NCBI GenBank assembly: GCA_016765255.1
Contig: JAESQI010000017.1
Coordinates: 3,312-9,535 of the forward strand
Source: Robiginitomaculum sp.
GTDB lineage: Bacteria > Pseudomonadota > Alphaproteobacteria > Caulobacterales > Maricaulaceae
Direction: 5' to 3'
DNA: 6,224 nucleotides
This document shows, in pieces, positions 1 to 5,126 of this stretch. Below the pieces are notes generated by a model, which worked only from the letters and a program-made list of their open reading frames with translations, was not told where the DNA came from and made no database searches. Numbering within the stretch: position 1 is the stretch's first letter; each line of letters starts with the position of its first letter. Position numbers and translations under genes: made by a program.

Positions 1-204
1 GTACCTGTGGATAAAGTTATTGACACGACGGGGGCAGGTGATCAATACGCTGCGGGTGTTCTAGCAGGGCGAGCCATGGGCCTCAGCTGGCAAGACGCGG
101 GTCATCTAGGATCTTTGGCGGCAGCTGAAATCATCACCCATTTCGGAGCCCGCCCCGAAACCAGTATTCATGATTTGGCCATTGGCGGCATAGAGGCTCT
201 ATAA
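1..204 (+). CDS. PfkB-family carbohydrate/nucleoside kinase, C-terminal fragment
   Basis: This is the last 67 codons of a gene that begins before the window; the frame is open from base 1 and stops with TAA at 202-204. The PfkB/ribokinase signature DTTGAGD lies at fragment residues 8-14. In this family the final Asp is the catalytic base that activates the acceptor hydroxyl, and the preceding Gly-Ala-Gly forms the anion hole for the ATP phosphates. The following QYAAGVLAG and the tail with AAAEIITHFGARPE resemble alphaproteobacterial proteins annotated as adenosine kinase or PfkB kinase. The substrate cannot be fixed because the sugar-binding N-terminal half is missing. The GTG at 7-9 is an internal Val codon, not a start, because the signature sits much too close to it. 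The gene is convergent with dnaA, with 25 bp between stop codons and no visible terminator. Confidence 0.9.
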   Translation, partial: VPVDKVIDTTGAGDQYAAGVLAGRAMGLSWQDAGHLGSLAAAEIITHFGARPETSIHDLAIGGIEAL

Positions 205-229
205 AACTGTATTTCTGCAAATGGTGGAT

Positions 230-1810
230 TTAGCCCTTTAGGACTTCGACGACCGTTTCTATACTGGCATTAAGAGCAGGGTCTTGTTTGCGCAGGGCTT
301 CGATACGCTTAACCGCATGTATAACCGTTGTGTGGTCACGTCCGCCAAACCGTCTGCCGATATCAGGCAATGAGCGCGTGGTCAGAGATTTGGCCAGATA
401 CATAGCCACTTGACGTGGGCGGGCAATAGCCCGAGAGCGCCGCTTGGAAAGAATTTCGTCAATCGTAATATTAAATTCCTTGGCACAAGCACGTTGAATT
501 TTATCAACGGTGGGCCGAGAATTACTCGAATACCGAGAATGAGCTAGTGCGTCTTGCACACTTTCTAGCGTGAGGGGCCGTCCTAAAAATTCAAGACGGG
601 CGACAATTTGGGAGAATGCGCCTTCTAGGTCACGCGGTGTTGCATTGATACGCGCCGCTAAATGATCACGTGCATTTTGCGGCATAGCGAGGCTCGGATA
701 TCCGTTTTGACGCCGCCGTTCAATCAACTTGTCCAAAATTCGCAAGCGCAATTCATAATCACAGGCGCTGATATCGCACAATAGACCACCGCATAAATAT
801 GATTTGAGGCGCTCGCTGGCTTTATCAATAGCGTGCGGATGGCGGTCAGCTGCGAGCAGGATTTGTTTGCCGTCATCCACAAGGGCAATCAAAGTATGTA
901 ATAATTCTTCTTGGGAGCCAGGTCTATCCGCAATAAAATGCGCGTCATCAATGATCAACATATCCACATCGCGCAAGCTGGATTTAAAATTATCAATGGC
1001 AGTGCGACCTTGGGAACGAACAGATTGGACAAAACTGGCAACAAAGTCTTCAGCAGAAATCAATTTCACTCGACGTCCTGGATTTTGCAAAGCGGCTTCG
1101 TGTTTGATCGCATACAGAAGGTGAGTTTTGCCCATACCGTGCGGCCCGTAAATAAGAACAGGGTTGTAAGGCGTTTCGAGAGACCCTGCAATGCGGCGCG
1201 CCACAGCGTAAGCGAGTTCGTTAGACGGGCCGACGACAAAATTATCAAAGGTGAAACGATGCCTGTTATTGTCACCCTCGGATCGGTTTGCAGTGCCTGC
1301 ATTTGCTTGTCCTGCATTAGGTGGGTTGAAATCAAAAGCTGTTTCCTGATCCAAATTTTGTAACGACACAGATTTATTTCGTTTAACCGGCGTTTCGATA
1401 GAGTCGGTAGGTTTACTGGCTTTGACATCAGCGCATGCACATATCTCGACATCGCGTTTGTCATGCCCCGCCCATAATGTACGAACCAATTCGCCGTATT
1501 TGCTATCAATGCGCCCTGCCACAAACCGTGATTGGGCCGTGAGGGCAACAGAACTCGCGTTTTCACACTGAAAGGCGAGTTGGCCTGTCCAGGATTTATG
1601 TACGCGTTCACCTAGCCGTCCTCGCAACTCATCTTGTACCTTATGCCAGGTGGCTTCTGCATTTATATGCGCGTGGGATGTTTGTGTATTATTCTCGTTT
1701 ATGCTCAAATTTGATCCAAATTTAGAGGCGGACATACTAGCATTTTGAAAGCTACGGGGCGAGCCATTAGGCTTTGACGTCTGCGCAGTCTCACTTTTAT
1801 CATCGCGCAT
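230..1810 (-). CDS. dnaA: Chromosomal replication initiator protein DnaA
   Basis: DnaA is the AAA+ ATPase that binds DnaA boxes, melts the origin and loads the replicative helicase. Numbering is from the ATG at 1808-1810 (526 aa). A Ser/Asn-rich tail (1-50) precedes domain I (about 52-116, from AEATWHKVQDEL), then a low-complexity linker (about 117-184). The AAA+ domain has Walker A GPHGMGKT (222-229), Walker B LIIDD (285-289), sensor 1 ILLAADR (317-323) and a sensor 2 Arg in TPRDLEGAF (R393). Domain IV ends with the DnaA signature GGRDHTTVIHA (489-499), so normal DnaA-box recognition is expected. Oddities: the position of the E. coli arginine finger R285 is Tyr338, and that of R245 is Gly298. 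The start is uncertain: a TTG at 1856-1858 is also in frame (542 aa), as is an ATG at 1733-1735 (501 aa), and none has a strong Shine-Dalgarno. Identity is certain; only the start is not. Confidence 0.97.
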   Translation of the reverse strand: MRDDKSETAQTSKPNGSPRSFQNASMSASKFGSNLSINENNTQTSHAHINAEATWHKVQDELRGRLGERVHKSWTGQLAFQCENASSVALTAQSRFVAGRIDSKYGELVRTLWAGHDKRDVEICACADVKASKPTDSIETPVKRNKSVSLQNLDQETAFDFNPPNAGQANAGTANRSEGDNNRHRFTFDNFVVGPSNELAYAVARRIAGSLETPYNPVLIYGPHGMGKTHLLYAIKHEAALQNPGRRVKLISAEDFVASFVQSVRSQGRTAIDNFKSSLRDVDMLIIDDAHFIADRPGSQEELLHTLIALVDDGKQILLAADRHPHAIDKASERLKSYLCGGLLCDISACDYELRLRILDKLIERRRQNGYPSLAMPQNARDHLAARINATPRDLEGAFSQIVARLEFLGRPLTLESVQDALAHSRYSSNSRPTVDKIQRACAKEFNITIDEILSKRRSRAIARPRQVAMYLAKSLTTRSLPDIGRRFGGRDHTTVIHAVKRIEALRKQDPALNASIETVVEVLKG

Positions 1811-1905
1811 ATCCGTCAAAACAAACCCCAAGTGGTGTCGTTGGCTTAAATAGATCAAACCATTGAAATATATAACAAAATTATTAAATCTAGTCAGAAA
1901 TTAGC

Positions 1906-1951
1906 GGCTTCATCCTAGTTTTTTCTCAAGAAGGCCTCCCCATATGAAGCC
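1906..1951 (-). repeat. 8-bp inverted repeat in the dnaA leader
   Basis: On the plus strand GGCTTCAT (1906-1913) and ATGAAGCC (1944-1951) are perfect reverse complements separated by 30 nt. In a dnaA leader RNA they could form an 8-bp stem with four GC pairs. One arm covers codons 1-4 of the small leader ORF, and the other begins two bases beyond its stop codon. There is no U-tract after the stem on the minus strand, so it is not a classical terminator. An 8-bp match at this spacing can arise by chance. Confidence 0.4.
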
Positions 1952-1953
1952 AT
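1915..1953 (-). CDS. Possible 12-residue leader peptide upstream of dnaA
   Basis: An ATG at 1951-1953 opens a 12-codon frame (MASYGEAFLRKN) ending in TAG at 1915-1917. It is preceded by AAGGGGAG at 1957-1964 with three bases before the ATG, a better ribosome site than any dnaA start has. No family is recognised and a peptide this short has no independent coding evidence. It would matter only if the transcript starts upstream of 1964. If the nearer promoter (-10 at 1962-1967) is the true one, this Shine-Dalgarno would not be transcribed. The ORF is bracketed by the arms of an inverted repeat, so its translation could affect leader folding. Confidence 0.25.
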   Translation of the reverse strand: MASYGEAFLRKN

Positions 1954-2017
1954 CTTCTCCCCTTATAAAGACGGTTTTTGGGACGAGGTCAACGGTCAAA
2001 ATTTACATTTTTAGGCA

Positions 2018-2046
2018 ATATTACACTTGACTCTAAAAAACGTAAA
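2018..2046 (-). promoter_or_regulatory. Candidate dnaA promoter with a GANTC site in the spacer
   Basis: On the minus strand, TTTACG (2041-2046) and TAATAT (2018-2023) are separated by 17 bp. Each hexamer matches four of six positions of the sigma-70 consensus, so on its own this is weak. What raises it is GAGTC at 2029-2033, inside the spacer. In Caulobacter, GcrA-controlled promoters carry CcrM-methylated GANTC sites between -35 and -10, and dnaA transcription is known to respond to GANTC methylation there. GANTC is very rare in this window, so this location is unlikely to be trivial. The inferred transcript would start near 2011 and carry a leader of about 200 nt. The competing candidate nearer dnaA (1962-1992) cannot be excluded. 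Confidence 0.4.
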
Positions 2047-2121
2047 CTTCACGGACACTTGGCTGAATAATAATTTTTAAGCTCGTGTAATAAATTTCCA
2101 ACCCATATTCATTCACACGAA

Positions 2122-2158
2122 TTAAACAACAAAAAACCCAGCCTCAAAGGCTGGGTTT
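2122..2158 (-). terminator. Intrinsic terminator of rpsT
   Basis: On the minus strand an 11-bp perfect stem AAACCCAGCCT / AGGCTGGGTTT (plus coordinates 2134-2144 and 2148-2158) closes a 3-nt loop. It is followed by a T-rich tract, TTTTTT-G-TTGTTT, running to about 2122. It lies 41 bp beyond the rpsT stop codon and separates rpsT from the dnaA promoter region. In the plus direction only a short T run follows, so it acts mainly for minus-strand transcripts. Confidence 0.9.
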
Positions 2159-2199
2159 GCAAAGAATTGGTTTTAGCCCTGATTTAAGGGGGCTTTTCT

Positions 2200-2463
2200 C
2201 TAGCTAAGCGCCTTAACTCGCTTGGTAAGGCGTGAAATTTTACGAGCGCCCGTATTTTTGTGAAATACACCTTTGCCGACGGCGCGCATAAGTGCAGGCT
2301 CTGCTTTTGCTAGAGCGTCCTGAGCCAATTTTGCGTCGCCAGAAATGATTGCATCTTCTACTTTGCGTAAATCTGTACGTACAGAAGAGCGACGGTTCTT
2401 GTTTGTAGCGGTTTTGCGGGCCATTTTACGCACGCATTTTTTTGCAGATGAAGTATTTGCCAT
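2200..2463 (-). CDS. rpsT: 30S ribosomal protein S20
   Basis: This 87-residue, Lys/Arg-rich protein starts MANTSSAKK and has the conserved NKNRRS (22-27), the helix around LRKVEDAI, and the C-terminal GVFHKNTGARKISRLTKRV typical of S20. S20 is a primary-binding protein at the base of the small subunit body that contacts 16S rRNA. The length matches the family. The ATG at 2461-2463 is preceded by GAGGAA (2467-2472), a good ribosome site with three bases of spacing. The gene has its own promoter upstream and an intrinsic terminator downstream, so it appears monocistronic. The position immediately before dnaA is, as I recall, conserved in many Alphaproteobacteria. Confidence 0.97.
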   Translation of the reverse strand: MANTSSAKKCVRKMARKTATNKNRRSSVRTDLRKVEDAIISGDAKLAQDALAKAEPALMRAVGKGVFHKNTGARKISRLTKRVKALS

Positions 2464-2484
2464 GATTTCCTCGTATATGCTGAA

Positions 2485-2504
2485 AGTTCAGCTAATTTTG
2501 AACT
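2485..2504 (-). other. Small hairpin in the rpsT leader
   Basis: AGTTCA (2485-2490) and TGAACT (2499-2504) form a perfect 6-bp inverted repeat with an 8-nt loop. It sits between the predicted rpsT transcription start and its Shine-Dalgarno. In E. coli S20 represses its own translation, so a leader structure is a reasonable place for feedback. No specific resemblance to a known S20 binding site is claimed. Confidence 0.3.
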
Positions 2505-2507
2505 GCG

Positions 2508-2536
2508 CGTATAGACCGAAGGCGGGGGGGCGTCAA
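2508..2536 (-). promoter_or_regulatory. Predicted rpsT promoter
   Basis: On the minus strand TTGACG (2531-2536; five of six matches) and TATACG (2508-2513; four of six) are separated by exactly 17 bp. Transcription would start near 2501, leaving a leader of about 38 nt before the ATG. The spacer begins with seven consecutive C residues (G run 2524-2530 on plus), directly next to the -35 hexamer. A change in the length of this run would alter the promoter spacing. Confidence 0.65.
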
Positions 2537-2573
2537 CTCCCTTATACGGTATTTATCGGCAATTAGACCGTGA

Positions 2574-3350
2574 TTATTTATTGGTGAAATGCGGGGTGCG
2601 TTTTTCTGAAAACGCGGACATGCCTTCTTTTTGATCTTCTGTTGAAAACATAGACTGAAACAGACGTCGTTCAAAATGAATACCTTGGGTCAGACTTGTC
2701 TCAAAAGCCGTATTGACGGCTTCTTTGGTCATCATAGCAATGGGACGGGATTGATGGGCTATTTTTTTAGCCGCCTCCATAGCGACGTCCATAAGTTCGT
2801 CGAGTGGAACGACCCGCGATACAAGACCACATGCATGGGCTTCCTCTGCCCGCATCGTACGCCCAGTTAGGCACATATCCATAGCTTTAGATTTACCAAC
2901 AAAGCGGGCCAGTCTTTGTGTACCGCCCGCACCCGGCATTACGCCCAGATTGATTTCTGGTTGTCCAAATTTTGCGTTATCCGCCGCAATTATAAAGTCG
3001 CACATCATGGCAATTTCACAGCCACCACCCAGTGCATAGCCAGCTACAGCAGCAATGATGGGTTTACGAAAACGGGCGACAGCCTCCCAGTAAAGCCCAA
3101 ATACATCATGGTTATACATGTCCAAATAAGTACCGTCTTTAAGCTCTTTAATATCGGCACCCGCCGCGAAGGCTTTATCAGACCCTGTGATAATCACACA
3201 GCCTGTTTCGTCATCAACTTCAAGTTTTTCCAAAGCTTGAGCAAGCTCCATGGTCAGTTCATTACACAGGGCATTTAACGCTTTGGGGCGGTTAAGCTTG
3301 ATGATGCACACGCCACTTTCTTTTGTCACTTCTAGGGTATTATAGGCCAT
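2574..3350 (-). CDS. Short-chain enoyl-CoA hydratase (crotonase family)
   Basis: The enzyme hydrates trans-2-enoyl-CoA to 3-hydroxyacyl-CoA in fatty-acid beta-oxidation; it is cytosolic and normally a hexamer. Numbering is from the ATG at 3348-3350 (258 aa). The oxyanion-hole segment FAAGADIKEL starts at residue 61, and the second segment is ALGGGCEIAMMCD. Both catalytic glutamates of the rat mitochondrial enzyme (E144, E164) are present as E112 in GGGCE and E132 in GQPE, with the same 20-residue spacing. GAGGTQRL and the C-terminal FSEKRTPHF match true hydratases rather than other crotonases. An in-frame ATG at 3390-3392 would add 14 residues; I prefer the inner one because MAYNTLEV aligns with family N-termini, although its ribosome site is weak. 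It lies 61 bp after mutM and is probably cotranscribed with it. The exact chain-length range cannot be read from the sequence. Confidence 0.93.
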   Translation of the reverse strand: MAYNTLEVTKESGVCIIKLNRPKALNALCNELTMELAQALEKLEVDDETGCVIITGSDKAFAAGADIKELKDGTYLDMYNHDVFGLYWEAVARFRKPIIAAVAGYALGGGCEIAMMCDFIIAADNAKFGQPEINLGVMPGAGGTQRLARFVGKSKAMDMCLTGRTMRAEEAHACGLVSRVVPLDELMDVAMEAAKKIAHQSRPIAMMTKEAVNTAFETSLTQGIHFERRLFQSMFSTEDQKEGMSAFSEKRTPHFTNK

Positions 3351-3411
3351 GAATTTCACTTTCTTGTGGATAGAGGCGCGTTTTACGCTCATGAACCCAA
3401 AGAGTCACGGA

Positions 3412-4290
3412 CTAAATTTGGCAGTGTGGGCAGTAAAAAGTTGATCGTCCCGATTGCTTGGCGCGGGTAATTGTCCCTTTACACCCTGTAGTGGGGCAAG
3501 CATGTTCCTCATGGCCATACACTTTAAAACGGTGCTGAAAATAGCCAAGCGCCCCGTCTACGCCTGCGAAATCCTTGAGAGTTGAGCCGCCCGCTTTGAT
3601 TGCAGCCTCTAGGGTACGTTTTATTTCATGGCTTAATGTCTCGCACTCATCTTGCGAAACATCACAAGATTTTCGAAACGGCGAAATTTTAGAATCATAA
3701 AGAGCTTCGCATACATAAATATTGCCCAGCCCCGCCACGACGCGTTGATCAAGCAGGGCCGTTTTAATCGGGGATTTTTTTTTGGTGAGAGCATCTCGGA
3801 GTATTGGCCCGCTAAATTGGTTTGACAGTGGTTCTGGCCCAAGGTCTTTCATACGGCCTAGTTCCCCTTTTTCCAAAAGTTCCATAAACCCGAACCGTCT
3901 GGGATCATTATAAATGATCAGGGGCGGAGGATCACCACTCATCGTGAAAATCACATGGTCATGCTTTGGGTTTGTGTTGCCGCTGTCGATTGGAACAAGA
4001 GACGTGGAACGCGGAGCGTGACCGGGATCATCAGTGCCCGCCTCGATTGTAAAACGTCCAGACATACCAAGGTGCATGAGCAGAGTTTCGCCGCTTGAAA
4101 GCTCGGCCACAAGAAATTTGGCGCGGCGGGTAAGGCGGATTAAAGTTTTGCCCTCAAGGCGAGTGATAAAATCATTTGGAAAAGGAAAGCGGATATCTTT
4201 GCGGTTTAACAGCACGGATTTGAATGTTCGCCCTTCCATAATAGGCGCAAGCCCATTTTTGACGGTTTCAACTTCTGGCAATTCAGGCAT
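3412..4290 (-). CDS. mutM: Formamidopyrimidine-DNA glycosylase (8-oxoguanine repair)
   Basis: MutM/Fpg excises 8-oxoguanine and formamidopyrimidines and then cleaves the abasic site by beta,delta-elimination. The N-terminus MPELPEVET gives the catalytic Pro2 and Glu3 after Met removal. K58 in RRAKFL is the conserved active-site lysine, and LGMSG (74-78) and NDPRRFG (128-134) carry the intercalating residues. The helix-two-turn-helix begins around QRVVAGLGNIYVCEAL (182-197). The zinc finger is C265-x4-C270...C287-x2-C290, with the phosphate-binding Arg in GRSTFYC (R282). At 292 residues it is slightly longer than E. coli Fpg, mainly through an insertion near 84-108. The ATG at 4288-4290 has AAAGGAAA (4293-4300) upstream. 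Residues 170-172 are encoded by nine consecutive A residues (plus-strand T run 3775-3783). It is divergent from ubiE across 34 bp and probably cotranscribed with the hydratase gene. Confidence 0.97.
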   Translation of the reverse strand: MPELPEVETVKNGLAPIMEGRTFKSVLLNRKDIRFPFPNDFITRLEGKTLIRLTRRAKFLVAELSSGETLLMHLGMSGRFTIEAGTDDPGHAPRSTSLVPIDSGNTNPKHDHVIFTMSGDPPPLIIYNDPRRFGFMELLEKGELGRMKDLGPEPLSNQFSGPILRDALTKKKSPIKTALLDQRVVAGLGNIYVCEALYDSKISPFRKSCDVSQDECETLSHEIKRTLEAAIKAGGSTLKDFAGVDGALGYFQHRFKVYGHEEHACPTTGCKGTITRAKQSGRSTFYCPHCQI

Positions 4291-4311
4291 AGTTTCCTTT
4301 GTCTTTTCTAT

Positions 4312-4340
4312 TTAATAGGCGTAAATGGGGAATATGACAA
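4312..4340 (-). promoter_or_regulatory. Predicted mutM promoter overlapping the ubiE start
   Basis: On the minus strand TTGTCA (4335-4340; five of six matches) and TATTAA (4312-4317; four of six) are separated by 17 bp. Transcription would begin near 4305, about 15 nt before the mutM ATG and close to its Shine-Dalgarno. The -35 hexamer lies inside the first codons of ubiE, so mutM initiation and ubiE expression would share DNA. Confidence 0.5.
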
Positions 4341-5101
4341 AAGAAAAGACCATAGATTTTGGATTTAAAACGGTAAAGGCATCTGAAAAAGCGGGCCATG
4401 TCCGCGAAGTATTTGACAGTGTCGCCGCTAAATATGATGTGATGAACGACGCTATGAGCATGGGGATCCACCGCGTGTGGAAAAATATGGCCATGGCTAA
4501 GATAAATCCTCAACCTGGTGAAGTCCTTATTGATGTGGCGGGTGGTACGGGAGATTTATCGCGCCGCTTTATCACGGCTGCCGAGAAAGTACTCCTGCGT
4601 AGAGGCGGCGTGCCCGCCAAGGCCTATGTATGCGATATTAACGCCGAAATGCTGTTGGCAGGTGTGGACGAGGTGAAGGATAATGGTCTAGACCTAACCC
4701 GTGTGTGCGGGGACGCGCAAACTCTACCCTTCCCAGATAATTTCGCTGACGTGATCACGATTTCCTTTGGCATTCGCAACGTAACCGATAGGGATATGGC
4801 ACTGGCTGATTTTCATAGGGTCTTAAAACCTGGTGGTCGTTTCTATTGCCTGGAATTTACAACGCCGCCAACGGAGTGGCTTCGGAAATTCTATGATGCA
4901 TATTCATTTGCTGTCATCCCGCGCTTGGGCGGCATTCTCACGGGTGACCGTGATAGTTATCAATACTTAGTTGAAAGTATTCGCAAATTTCCAAAACAGG
5001 AAAAGTTTGCAGGCATGTTAAAATCGGCCAAGTTTCGCCGGGTTAATTATCAAGACTATAGTGGCGGGATATGCGCACTGCATTGGGGCTGGAAAGTTTA
5101 A
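4325..5101 (+). CDS. ubiE: Ubiquinone/menaquinone C-methyltransferase UbiE
   Basis: UbiE is a SAM-dependent methyltransferase that C-methylates the benzoquinol ring in ubiquinone synthesis (and demethylmenaquinol in organisms that make menaquinone). The first family signature, YDVMNDAMSMGIHRVW, is at residues 37-52. SAM motif I is VLIDVAGGTGDL (67-78), with an acidic D104 after the second strand and GDA near 129-131. The second signature RVLKPGGRFYCLEF spans 165-178, and the end GGICALHWGWKV is typical. At 258 residues it has the normal length. The first ATG (4325-4327) is chosen, but an ATG at 4334-4336 is equally possible; neither has an ideally spaced ribosome site. Its promoter would have to lie over the 5' end of mutM, and I see no convincing one. 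ubiB, which often follows ubiE in Alphaproteobacteria, is not here: the gene is convergent with accA 25 bp away. Confidence 0.96.
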   Translation: MGNMTKEKTIDFGFKTVKASEKAGHVREVFDSVAAKYDVMNDAMSMGIHRVWKNMAMAKINPQPGEVLIDVAGGTGDLSRRFITAAEKVLLRRGGVPAKAYVCDINAEMLLAGVDEVKDNGLDLTRVCGDAQTLPFPDNFADVITISFGIRNVTDRDMALADFHRVLKPGGRFYCLEFTTPPTEWLRKFYDAYSFAVIPRLGGILTGDRDSYQYLVESIRKFPKQEKFAGMLKSAKFRRVNYQDYSGGICALHWGWKV

Positions 5102-5126
5102 AGCCTGAGCCCATAATCACACTGCC

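Larger units (their letters stand above)
1811..2133 (-). promoter_or_regulatory. dnaA upstream region and probable long mRNA leader
   Basis: This stretch of about 320 bp between the rpsT terminator and dnaA holds no recognisable protein gene. It is clearly AT-richer than the flanking genes. Read on the minus strand it contains a candidate promoter with a GANTC site in its spacer (2018-2046), a second weaker candidate (TTGACC at 1987-1992 with TATAAG at 1962-1967, spacer 19), a short ORF with a good Shine-Dalgarno (1915-1953), and an 8-bp inverted repeat around that ORF (1906-1951). The hexamer GGTCAA occurs twice at 1987-1992 and 1994-1999. A long, regulated dnaA 5' leader is known in Caulobacter; a leader here is inferred. 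I saw no cluster of DnaA boxes, so there is no support for an origin at this spot. Confidence 0.6.

Noticed and set aside
873..968. DnaA-box-like sequences TCATCCACA (873-881) and ATATCCACA (960-968) within dnaA
   Set aside because: Both have a mismatch and both encode conserved DnaA residues, so codon constraint explains them.
911..1363. A 150-codon plus-strand ORF antisense to dnaA
   Set aside because: It lies entirely over the DnaA AAA+ coding region with no ribosome site or family resemblance; it is a frame shadow.
1066..1611. A 181-codon minus-strand ORF inside dnaA in another frame
   Set aside because: It overlaps domains I-III of an unmistakable DnaA, its translation shows no recognisable domain, and open shadow frames of this length are common opposite or beside real genes.
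2077..2091. CtrA-like site TTAA-N7-TAAT upstream of dnaA
   Set aside because: The second half does not match TTAA, and a single half-site in AT-rich DNA is uninformative.
1859..2130. Possible chromosomal origin in the AT-rich region upstream of dnaA
   Set aside because: There is no cluster of TTATNCACA boxes; the best match is TCATTCACA at 2109-2117. Many Alphaproteobacteria do not have the origin next to dnaA.
2175..2194. Stem AGCCC/GGGCT followed by TTTTCTCT on the plus strand, just past the rpsT stop
   Set aside because: The stem is only 5 bp with a loop of about 10 nt, and no plus-strand gene precedes it that would need a terminator.
3393..3411. Hydratase gene starting at the outer ATG (3390-3392), 272 residues
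   Set aside because: The extra 14 residues are not typical of the family and the upstream sequence lacks a Shine-Dalgarno; the ATG at 3348-3350 aligns with known N-termini.
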